A DNA stretch of 64,000 bases from positions 620,001 to 684,000 of the forward strand of contig JAPFFF010000041.1 in NCBI GenBank assembly GCA_039105265.1, written 5' to 3'. Position 1 is the first letter of the stretch, and each line of letters begins with the position of its first letter. A program made the translations under genes and the position numbers. Below the pieces are notes generated by a model, which worked only from the letters and a program-made list of their open reading frames with translations, did no database searches and was not told where the DNA came from. The stretch is from Tritrichomonas musculus. Taxonomy: Eukaryota; Parabasalia; Tritrichomonadida; Tritrichomonadidae. Below are positions 1 to 9,320 of the stretch, in pieces.

Positions 1-252
1 TGATATTAAACGGGGATGTTTATCAATCAAAAAAAAATGCTCAGTATTTCTCTGTAAAGTAAATTCAAAAATGATAGTAAACTTTTTCAATGGTTTATAA
101 AAAAATTTCTTTTTTCTGTCTTGATCATTGCAATTAACACTGCAAATTAGACCAAAATTTTTATTGTCCCGATGTATGAATGGGTATACTAAAGACCTAG
201 TGATAAACAGATAATATGAATATTTTAATTTTATTTAAAAAAACTTTTTTGC

Positions 253-1119
253 CTAACATATTTCTTCTTCTTCACCATTTTCAATCAGCTTTTTAATTAC
301 ATCAAGAGAATGAACCATCCAATTATCAAGAGTTGTAAATTCAGCATATCCCTCTACAATTTTGGTAAATTCATCAGAATCATGATTATTGATTGCATGA
401 GCTAATCCACGTAACATTACATATTCTCTCGATTTTTCCCAAGCAGGAAAATCCATTAAATACTCGTTCAAATATTTTTCAGCTCCAATAATGTCGTCTG
501 CAGCCATTCTGCAAATTATGGACTTCATACAAAATTCAATAGCACTTACTTTTGTTAGTGGCTGGCTATACCTACGTTTTGCAACATCTTTAAAGTAATC
601 TGATGCTTCTATCCATTTGTTTTGAGTACTATAAATATCTGCTATAATTGAAATTTGATTAGCAGCTTGAATTGATTTATTTTCATCATCGTAGATTTGT
701 GCTGCATCTTTGTAACATTGTATTGCTAAATCATATTCTTTTTTATCATCAAACAATTTACCTGACTCACATAAAACTTGAGCTCCTTGCGTTGGTTTTG
801 AATTTTCTCTGTAAAATCTGGCAGCAAGGGAAAAAGCGTCATAAGCCTTTTGGGAAGTATCGTGATTTTTTGAAAACATTTTCCCTGCGTTTGTTGCAGC
901 GATTGCTGCATCACTAAGTTGGTTATGATTTTGTAAACAATCGGATGCTTTATAATAAGATTCTCCAGCTTGAGCCCAATCATTTGAAGATTCATAATAA
1001 TCAGCAGATTTTGAGAAAAACTCAATAGCTTCAACTAATTTTTTCTCTTTTCCATTACGATTATATTTTTTTAAAGATTCTTCTCCTTTTTTAAAAAATA
1101 ATGCTCCTTCTTTCGACAT
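253..1119 (-). CDS. SNAP-family (alpha/gamma-SNAP) NSF attachment protein
   Basis: 288 residues, the usual length of alpha-SNAP. The whole protein is a run of TPR-like helical hairpins with the SNAP pattern: an N-terminal helix ending in KAADYY-type residues (here KSADYYESSNDW), then AGESYYKASDCL, AAARFY-like and YKDAAQIYDDENKS segments. Known role of the family: it binds assembled SNARE bundles and recruits the ATPase NSF so that SNAREs are recycled after vesicle fusion, on the cytosolic face of membranes. No signal peptide or membrane segment is seen. The start is a real ATG; upstream on the minus strand lies an AATCAATAAA stretch that may serve as initiator. The stop is followed by AT-rich sequence. 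The C-terminus is acidic (EEEEIC) rather than the usual hydrophobic tail. Alpha versus gamma type is not resolved. Confidence 0.85.
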   Translation of the reverse strand: MSKEGALFFKKGEESLKKYNRNGKEKKLVEAIEFFSKSADYYESSNDWAQAGESYYKASDCLQNHNQLSDAAIAATNAGKMFSKNHDTSQKAYDAFSLAARFYRENSKPTQGAQVLCESGKLFDDKKEYDLAIQCYKDAAQIYDDENKSIQAANQISIIADIYSTQNKWIEASDYFKDVAKRRYSQPLTKVSAIEFCMKSIICRMAADDIIGAEKYLNEYLMDFPAWEKSREYVMLRGLAHAINNHDSDEFTKIVEGYAEFTTLDNWMVHSLDVIKKLIENGEEEEIC

Positions 1120-1849
1120 TTAAGATTTTTATTGATTACATTAAAAAATCTAATAATTTCTGAAAGCATTCTCAATTTTAAAATAAAAAACATTCAAAAT
1201 TACATTCAATATAATCAATAAAAATTTTTTCTATTCAATTATTTATATTTATCGGTAATTCTTTTATTTTATTCATATTTTTGTTAATGACGGATTTATA
1301 CAATAGATAATAAGCTATAAAAATTATAGAAATAAAATTAATAAATATTATCTTGTTAACAAAATTGATATTTAATACGGAAAATTTGATTTTAGATTGG
1401 ACCAGCTCAACTAGAAATTTAATATGCCAAAAAAGAAAAAACATCACAAGAAAAAAATTATTTTTTTACAAGATGATGGGTGAATGTCGAAATATTGAAT
1501 TTTCGTGCATGTTTTTTCATCAGAAAAAAATTGAATGAGGACGATCAGAACCGCCCAAATAAGTACAGAAAACTAAAATTAAATAAAAAACGATTCATTG
1601 ATTCAAAAAGTAGAAAAGATAAGCATTTTTATTAATGTGGTGCCTTTTTTAACACGATCTCGAGGACTTATAGATTTTGAACTTCGCCTTCAAGGATGTT
1701 CTCAGTCTATATCTTGGAGGTTTAACTTGTGAGCTAAATTTCGGAGATTTAGAAATGTTGAACTTTTTTGAGATTTAGAAATGAAAAATTAATTAGATAT
1801 TTTAATTTGAGAATTTCTCATATTCAGATTTAATAGTTCTAATTAAATA
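1120..1849. other. AT-rich intergenic stretch
   Basis: No convincing gene. Open stretches of 60-70 codons are low-complexity and lack recognisable motifs. Around 1730-1800 there is a short imperfect repeat of GAGATTTAGAAATG. Confidence 0.5.
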
Positions 1850-1952
1850 AACTTTGTTTTTTAATTTTCGCGTGTAAACTTACGGTTTCTAAGAATTTAT
1901 TTCAAATATTGAATGATTTATTTTTTACTCGCGAAAATTAAAAAACAAAGTT
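1850..1952. mobile_element. 103-bp palindromic MITE, TA target duplication
   Basis: The ends are inverted repeats: AACTTTGTTTTTTAATTTTC... on the left mirrors ...GAAAATTAAAAAACAAAGTT on the right, about 24 bp each. TA dinucleotides flank both ends (1848-1849 and 1953-1954), as expected for Tc1/mariner-type insertion. The centre contains GTAAACTTACGGTTTCTA. A second, nearly identical copy is found at 22135-23028, interrupted by another element. There is no coding capacity, so transposition would be non-autonomous. Confidence 0.8.
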
Positions 1953-1954
1953 TA

Positions 1955-2851
1955 CATTTAATACACATTTAATTGTCTTGTTTTTTGAATGTATCTATTT
2001 AAATCATATTCTCAATTAATTGTCTTGTTTTTTTGAATGTCTTTTTAATTTGAATAATTATTTTTTCGGAGAATGTCTTAATAAATCATGCATATCAGGA
2101 TATTCATTACCGAAAAGTTACAATAAATTAAATTATGATAGATTTAAAAATTTTTCTCAACACCAAAAGAAGAAATAATTCCAAGGATAATGAAAGAAAA
2201 TGAATTAATTGAACTACTAACGATTAGCGAAGGGACTTCATTTCAAGCAGGTTTATATTATTCTATTTACAATGAAAGATTATGTATAATCAAAAAACCT
2301 TATAATAATCTTATATATTATTCTATTTACAATGAGATATATATTATTCTCTCACATCACCTCACTGGACATTAAAGGCCAGCTTATTTTTATTTCGGTA
2401 AAAAACGATTATATCAAAATAATAAATTTATATTATTCTATAGATGTAATCTATTTACGAGAGTTATTGATGTTAATGATTTGCATTCTGAAGAATTTGG
2501 ACAAGTTATATAATTATTAATCAATATTTGATGAACACTTTTTTAGTCTGAAATCAAATAAGTTAAAAATACGTTACTTTACAGGTAATTGAATACTTCC
2601 CATCCCAGCTTATGATATTTAGCTCCGGAAGAAACAATTAGTATTTACTGTTAATTCTTTACATCTAATGATCCTGGTAATCTATTTCAAATGTAAAGAT
2701 TTGAATACCCTGATCTCGCTAAAAAACCTAACAGTGGAATTGAATGATGCTCTCAAATCGAGATTTTATAATTCAGAACAAATATTAATTTTAGAGTATT
2801 AGTATAGGATTTTAATCAATTTTCTAACAAGAAAAATTGTTGAAAAAATAA
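1955..2851. other. Intergenic, possible tiny gene relic
   Basis: A short duplicated phrase (TTGTCTTGTTTTTTGAATGT) occurs near 1975 and 2022. Around 2165-2250 there is a short open stretch reading PKEEIIPRIMKENELIELL that looks protein-like but ends in repetitive TATATTATTCTATTTACAAT copies. No gene can be assigned. Confidence 0.4.
2843..2851 (+). repeat. 9-bp target-site duplication, left copy
   Basis: AAAAAATAA abuts the left terminal inverted repeat and is repeated exactly at 7100-7108 beside the right one. The sequence is simple, so chance similarity is possible, but it falls exactly at both ends. Confidence 0.7.
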
Positions 2852-3006
2852 GGGGATAGGACAAAAAAACCAACTCAATTTTTACGTTGGTATTCAATTT
2901 TTTATTTTTGAGAAGGTACTTTTGTCCATATAAAATTCGATTGGACAAAAACACTAGTTTTTCATTCAATTTGGAAATTTGAATTGGACAAAAATACCCA
3001 AAAAAA
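2852..3006 (+). repeat. Left terminal inverted repeat of the 4.25-kb element
   Basis: It pairs with 6945-7099 in inverse orientation with scattered substitutions. The distal ends GGGGAT(A/T)(G/A)GACAAAAAAACC agree. Confidence 0.75.
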
Positions 3007-6000
3007 TTTGAATGATAAAATAATTGAAATTAAAATTAAAATTCAACAAAATATAAAAACTAAATTTAAAAATAAATTATGAATATAAAGCTATTGATTC
3101 ATTTTTTAAATCATAATCCGTAATACTTAAAAAATTTAAAAAAATCAAAATTGGATATAATTAAGGTTCATAAAATTCAATCATTTCCAGGAATTTCGAT
3201 TATAAATAAATAGAACATAGTTTTTGAAAATGAAATTATGCATTTTTATGCGAAATTATAATCAAATTAAAGATTTCGAAAAATGCTATATATTAAAGTT
3301 TACAAAAATATATATATTCCTTTACAAATAGTCATATAAAAAATACCTGAGCTCCTATCATGCAATAATCATTCCAAAAAATACATAATCAAAGAATTAT
3401 TTAAGCATAAAATTTTTTCGCATCAAAACCAGCAATATTTATATTATGTTAACATTAAAAGCATAAATGACAAAATATATTTCTTTTTCTTTTTATTCTT
3501 TAATAATTCATGGGATATATACGTTTTTAAATATTTTATTTTCTCAGAAATAAATTGAATAGAATAAAATTGTGAGAGAAAAATGGTCACAAATAAAATA
3601 TGAATATTTCATTTAATATATGCAAAGACCATAATTAATTCCAACTATATAAATTTAAATAAATTATAAATTTTATTTAAAGCAAAATTATATATATTTT
3701 GGGTATTTAATTGAGATCATTATTCATTAAATTGATCAATAAATTTGAAATGCTATTATACACTGAATTTTTCATTATATCTCCTTTTTAAATATATTAT
3801 AACTATTTATTAAGAAATAACTTTGTAATTTAAAATTGAATATTTGAAGTATAATAATAATAAGAAGAATTATTTGGTCTATTTATTCTTTGTTATCATA
3901 TAGTCATCTTTTATTTGTAAAATTCCATTTTATTCTGACTTTTTGGCTCAAATTTCATATTAGTTTTTTTGAAAGGAAATTATTCTCAAAAGTAATATTT
4001 TGCAATGAAATGTAATAATATAAATGATTGTAATGCATGTAATTTTGATAAAATAATGAAATTAATAATAATCAAGATGATTTATCTCATAAATTTCATT
4101 TTTTAATCATAAAAATTGAATATTTTATTCTATATATTAGGTATATTATCACTGAAATATTATTTAATAGAAATAATTTATTTTAAATGAGAAAATAAGT
4201 GAAATATATATTTGAATAAATATTTAACAAAAAGTTTTAAATAAAACAATTCAATTTTTTGAATAAAAAAAAACTATCATTATCTTTTAATTTAAATTAT
4301 AAAATTCAAAGAATGATGAAAATATAAAAGAATAAACATATTTTATATTATATTTAATATATAAAATTAAATAAAAAATTTTATTTACAATGATACACAC
4401 AAAAATATAAAAAAATGCATTACTTCATTAAATAATAGAGAATATACAACAGCAAAACTAAATAAAAGAATCTAAAAATAAAATAAATCATTGAAATATA
4501 TCTTAGATGATATAAAAAAGTGATGTTTACCAATGTTATTGGTTAATAATAATAGTCAAATCGAGATTAATTATGTTTCTGCCATAAAATTCTTTGATTT
4601 ACTATTATTTTTCAATGAAAGCATTCTCCTGCATTTTCATACCCTTTTTCAATCCATTAAGATTCTTATCTTTATAGATAATTCTTATTTTTTCGATTTT
4701 TATACATTTTAAATATTGTTTTTTTTTCTACAAATATAGATATCTTATTCATCTTCTGTAAGAAAATCTTCATCAATATCAATTCGGAATAAATTTTATA
4801 TATAAAAATAAACCATTTATATGGTTTTCACAAAAAGCCTCTCATTTTAGGTATAATATAATTCATAGAGACGCTGATTTAACCAGTAATAACATGATTA
4901 AAATGAAGTCTATAATGTTTTTACTGGTGAGAATTTTGTTTTGAATGTGATTTTATAATGTGATTTACTCGATAGTGAGTCTACTGGTTTAACTTTGTGA
5001 GATTTAATGCATATGGATATCAAAAAAGTCTGAATGCAGCGGAGAACAAAAGCCGATGTCATTTTATAGATGCGAAGAAATGTTAATAAGTTTAGCTTCT
5101 GAAAAAATGTGAAACAATACAGTTGTAACTAAACAAATGAAGTATCTGAGGTTAAAGATTTTGAATTAAATGAGAGTTTTAATATTTTGAGAAATTAGTT
5201 TTATTAATTATATGAATAAATTTATATGGAAATTTTTTCCATATAAGAAAATAAAAGATTCTGAGATGCTTATGAAGATTCCATCAACTTTTGCAAGCAT
5301 ACACTTATAAAGTCATATCTATCTACCTCATTACAATTATTACATAATCTTGAAACGAATAAAAGACCACCGAGGTTTGTCGATAAAGAACTGCATAAAA
5401 TATGAGCATCAAGTCCTTGAAAGATTATGATAAAAATATTGAACATTTCAACTATTACATAACTTTTGGAAAGAAAGCCAATTTCTATAATATCAGCTAT
5501 TAAAATCATATTACATCTTTTTCAGGTTAGGTTAATGTTACCAAATTTAACAAATCATGATTAAAGGAGTGTAAAAACAAATCATAAAAAAATGAATGAA
5601 GAGGTTCAAAAGAAATTTTTCGGATTAGACTATTAAAGTTTAACCATTTTAATTGCAACTGAAAGACGTTTTTATTACCATTACTGAGAGATTTTTTTAT
5701 TACTTATTATTGTTGATATGCATTAAGAACGGTTTTCAAATAAAGAAATGTGATTTAATAAACACTTAAAACTGTAAAATTAAACTATTTCATAAGTAAT
5801 CCTAAAGAAAAATTAATTTTATTCTACACAAATTGCGTTGGAAGTACTTTTCTGAGGATAATAATGAAGAATTCTCACTATGGCCTATCTTCTTTGCACT
5901 TGAGTTCACTTTTGGTAATAATTCTTCAAAGTTTCAAATATTATTTTTAAAGAAATAATCATATCCTTGTTTAATATGCAAGCATCAGTCAATTATTTTA

Positions 6001-6944
6001 TTCACATAATTTATATATTCTTTTTTGAATAAAATTTGAACAATAATTTCATTGGCAATGCGAGATTAACGATATTCCTAAATTCATGCTTTAGATTTTA
6101 ATAATTTAATTATAATAAAGATATTTTTTTCTAAAATACAAATATAATTTTAATTTTTTTTGATTAAATTTATTTTTAAATTAATAAATTTTAGTTAGTA
6201 AAAAAGATATAAAAGTTTTAATAATTTTTATTTACCAAAATTTTTAATTCAAAATATCAGAAATATTTTCAATAATTATATTTTATTTTTTCTCAAAATA
6301 TGAAACCTCTCAAATACTAAATTTAAAATATCATGAAATATTTATATAATATCTGCTATATATAAGTATATAAAAATCTTCATATAGTATTTATACAATA
6401 AAAAAATTTATAAAATCTGCTTTTCATTATTAAAATTTGAAAAAGATTATAATTTTTACATTATTCAATACATTCAGTAAAAATAGGTTTCATTAACCAT
6501 TTTAAAATCATTTCAATAATGGTTTCAATTATTCATTCAGACTTATAAGTTTTTTTGATATAATAATTGAATCAAATTATTAATCATTTTTTATGAATAC
6601 TCTGGTATTTATTGTTATTGTAAACATATTCACAGTATAAATCTCAAAAATATGAAAAAAACTATTATTTATTTTATTTTCTGAGAGATTGAAATAATCG
6701 ATTTCAACTTTATCTTAAAAATAGCTTTTAAATAGATAAATATGATATTATATTCGTTGTAATATCATCAAAACATTTTTCATTTAGTTTTTCACATTTT
6801 AATGTCATGATATTGTTGATTCATTTTCGAGCCACATCCAAATCACAAAATATTGTGAATACAAAATAATTACTTTTTTATAAATATGCCGGTATAATTT
6901 AAAATCATAAAATTTATAGTGATAAAAAGAAATTTTCATTTTAA

Positions 6945-7099
6945 AGTGCATAGGTTTTTTTGTCCAATTCAAAATTTCAAATTGAATGAAAAACTAGTGT
7001 TTTTGTCCAATCGAATTTTATATGGACAAAAAAACCTTCTCAAAAATAAAAAATTGAATACTGACGAAAAAATTGAATTGGTTTTTTTGTCTAATCCCC
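6945..7099 (-). repeat. Right terminal inverted repeat of the 4.25-kb element
   Basis: Inverse of 2852-3006. The core TTTTTGTCCAATCGAATTTT and its inverse are clearly visible in both arms. Confidence 0.75.
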
Positions 7100-7108
7100 A
7101 AAAAATAA
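7100..7108 (+). repeat. 9-bp target-site duplication, right copy
   Basis: AAAAAATAA, identical to 2843-2851. Confidence 0.7.
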
Positions 7109-7110
7109 TA

Positions 7111-7111
<1 letters not shown>

Positions 7112-7146
<35 letters not shown>
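7112..7146 (+). repeat. 35-base poly-A tract
   Basis: Uninterrupted run of A just outside the 4.25-kb element. It is probably slippage on the A-rich flank; no retroelement is attached to it. Confidence 0.9.
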
Positions 7147-7150
<4 letters not shown>

Positions 7151-7153
7151 ATG

Positions 7154-7163
7154 GTTCTTTCTA
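7154..7163 (+). repeat. 10-bp target-site duplication, left copy
   Basis: GTTCTTTCTA, repeated exactly at 7719-7728 on the other side of the MITE. It is not simple sequence, so it is strong evidence for insertion. Confidence 0.92.
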
Positions 7164-7278
7164 GGGAGATATTTTTTGCCCCCAATCTCTTTTGACCCCA
7201 ACGGTTAAGGTCAATATTGACCCTGTATCGTACTTCAGAAAAAATCGGCGAGAACTTTTTTGCACTTTTGTGAAAAAA
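7164..7278 (+). repeat. Left terminal inverted repeat of the 555-bp MITE
   Basis: Mirrors the last ~115 bp of the element (to 7718) with only about one substitution, implying a recent origin. Confidence 0.9.
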
Positions 7279-7718
7279 ACCATGAGTAGCTACTCACGCT
7301 TTTTTCGTTAAATTTTTATTTTTTTCAAATAATGCTAATTGTATAATTTTGAAAAGATTAGTAAACATTTATTGTTATTTATAACATCATAGACACGAAT
7401 ATGTGAAGAAAATCTTATATATTTTTTTATAAAGAGATATCTATAATATTATTATTTTTTTTACCAAAAAAAGAAAAAATTGGTTTAATAATTACTACAA
7501 TGATGCTAATTACGAATAACTTACTCGGGATGGAAGAAATTTTATCTAGAGCTGCTTTTTAATAAAAATGTTTTTTTTTGAAATTTTCGTAAAAAAAGCG
7601 TGAGTAGCTCACAAAAGTGCAAAAAAGTTCTCGCCGATTTTTTCTGAAGTACGATACAGGGTCAATATTGACCTTAACCGTTGGGGTCAAATGAGATTGG
7701 GGGCAAAAAATATCTCCC
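7164..7718. mobile_element. 555-bp Mutator-like MITE
   Basis: Ends begin GGGAGATATTTTTTGCCCCC and are inverted repeats of about 115 bp with almost no mismatch, followed by a more diverged inner part. Each arm contains the 14-bp palindrome GGTCAATATTGACC and the phrase AAATCGGCGAGAACTTTTTT. A perfect 10-bp target duplication flanks the element, which fits Mutator-like transposition (8-11 bp). The roughly 250-bp middle is AT-rich and noncoding. Confidence 0.92.
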
Positions 7719-7895
7719 GTTCTTTCTATAGAATTGAAAAAATTAATAATATTATTTATTTACAATTGATGCATTATTTTCTGTTTTGCAACTTTTGTTT
7801 ATTCTTATTTTTTATCGAGTTCTTAAGTGAAAATTTTTCAAGTGATATCACTTTTTTTCATTTAACATCATATATTTTTCATATATAAATTATGA

Positions 7896-8312
7896 ATGGC
7901 TTTGGTTGATGAAATAAAAGATAATGTCTTATTACCAAACTTTTATCTATGCAATACTTATATTGATTTATTTGATTATGTGAAAAACAATGATATTATT
8001 TTAATTTGTACTTACAAAGACATCAAACTTCCATTTTTCTCATATTATCAGAATTTCAAATTTAATAATTTTTACTTTTATAGAGGCATTACTGTTAATA
8101 TAGATGCTCCAGACAATGTTTCAATTTTTTTAAATAATTCTTTAATATGTATTTCAGTTGATGAAATAGATAATACTACAACTTATTATTTGCATAATGA
8201 AGATCCAAATAATAATAAACTTATTATTATTGATGAAATATCAACAAATCAACCAAAAATAGAATTTGCTGGGCCTAAAAATTCAGTTGATGTATTTCAA
8301 ATATATCATTAA
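7896..8312 (+). CDS. Unrecognised protein, possibly a gene remnant
   Basis: 138 codons from ATG, not recognised. The product is rich in aromatic and beta-branched residues with patterns typical of beta strands (ITVNID, NSLICISVDEI, NKLIIIDEIS) and has no signal peptide or membrane segment. The stop overlaps the next ATG (TAATG at 8310-8314). The following 390 bp continue in similar style but with broken frames, so this may be the front part of a longer dead gene. A weakly similar motif (GVLINID...STLISVDQI) occurs at 13210-13290. Codon use is like the neighbours. No function can be assigned. Confidence 0.4.
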   Translation: MALVDEIKDNVLLPNFYLCNTYIDLFDYVKNNDIILICTYKDIKLPFFSYYQNFKFNNFYFYRGITVNIDAPDNVSIFLNNSLICISVDEIDNTTTYYLHNEDPNNNKLIIIDEISTNQPKIEFAGPKNSVDVFQIYH

Positions 8313-8697
8313 TGGAAATAAATAATTATAAAATTGAAGTACATCAAAATTTGACCATTAATTCACCACTTCCACAATATTTGACTAAAATATTTAATTC
8401 AAATCAAGTCAAATTTTCACCAAGATGGAGTTATCTTTATTTAAGTGAAGAAGGAAAAAACTATTTCAATCTAATCCTTTAGAACTTATTCAAGCACCTT
8501 ATAACGATGAAAATTTGAATGGAAATATCTTATTGGCTGTTGGAAAAAATGATGTTTTTTCAATTGAACCATAATGGACTAAAAATCATAATATCTTTCT
8601 TTTACAAAAAGAAAATGATCTTTATATTGACAAGCCTTCAATTGTATCCTATCTTGACCATTTCCTACTTTTAAATGACAATATAAAATATCATTAG
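8312..8697 (+). pseudogene. Decayed continuation of an unrecognised gene
   Basis: Open for 56 codons from the ATG at 8312 to a TAG at 8480, then a protein-like reading resumes in another frame (NPLELIQAPYNDENLNG... KNDVFSIEP) with a further stop near 8573 before LLQKENDLYIDKPSIVSYL. The amino-acid texture of the pieces is consistent, so I read this as one gene with at least one frameshift and one nonsense change. It may be the same gene as 7896-8312. Confidence 0.45.
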
Positions 8698-8723
8698 CTA
8701 ATGATAATTTTACAATAAATGAG

Positions 8724-9023
8724 ATGAATGAAATTTATGATAAATATGATAGAAAATATTTATATGAAGCAAAAATTGTTTGCTATAAAAACGAAAACAA
8801 TGTTTTACATATATGGATTTATGCGGTTCATTCCAACAATGCTGAAATCATTCGCTTTTTAGAAGAGAATAAAGTTAGTCATTCATTTGACAAAGTTCTT
8901 ATAGAATCAATTAAATGTCACCATAACTCAATCTCTAATTATATCAAAGATAACTTTTATGAAAAAAATCAAGAAGATAATGATAATTATTTTAATGATA
9001 ATTTTGGTGAATTTGTATTGTAA
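8724..9023 (+). pseudogene. Fragment of a trichomonad ankyrin/DUF3447 protein
   Basis: 99 codons. The phrase WIYAVHSNNAEIIRFLEENK is the hallmark of the large trichomonad ankyrin-type family carrying DUF3447, and is followed by the family's IESIKCHHNSISNYI. The N-terminal ~200 residues expected for the family are not upstream in any frame, so this is a C-terminal relic. It begins directly after the unrecognised decayed gene. A live small protein cannot be excluded, but the missing half argues against it. Confidence 0.65.
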
Positions 9024-9320
9024 ATCATCTCTGCTTGTGTCGACATGATTAATTTTGTCATTCAATTACTCCATTTTCATAACTTCAAATATGAAAGTGA
9101 AAACTAGTATTGCATCATTGAATTAAGATGTTTGGATATAGTTATGCATATGTTAAAAGTTATAACTTTCGATTCTAATCCAATTTCTTGGGTCAACAAT
9201 TTTATCCTTCGTCGACATATTTTTCCTTTATCTTTATCTTTTATCTTTTAGTAAAAAAATATTATTCAATAATAAAATAGTGATTGAAAAATATGAGAAT
9301 TAGTAATGTTTTATGAAATC

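Larger units (their letters stand above)
2852..7099. mobile_element. 4.25-kb Mutator-like non-autonomous element without ORFs
   Basis: About 150 bp at the left (from GGGGATAGGACAAAAAAACC) is mirrored at the right (ending GTCTAATCCCC). Both arms contain the phrases CAATTTTTTATTTTTGAGAA, GTCCATATAAAATTCGATTG and ACTAGTTTTTCATTCAATTT. A 9-bp duplication flanks the element, as known for Mutator-like (MULE) transposons. The interior is about 3.9 kb of extreme AT richness; the longest open stretch is 79 codons with no motif, so no transposase is present. Either a transposase gene decayed beyond recognition or the arms captured filler DNA. Confidence 0.75.

Noticed and set aside
2190-2520. Two 61-62-codon ORFs
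   Set aside because: Both are largely built from repeated TATATTATTCTATTTACAAT sequence and have no recognisable motif.
7112-7146. 35-base poly-A as a LINE or processed-gene tail
   Set aside because: No retroelement or gene body lies upstream; the tract directly follows the right end of the 4.25-kb element and its A-rich target duplication.
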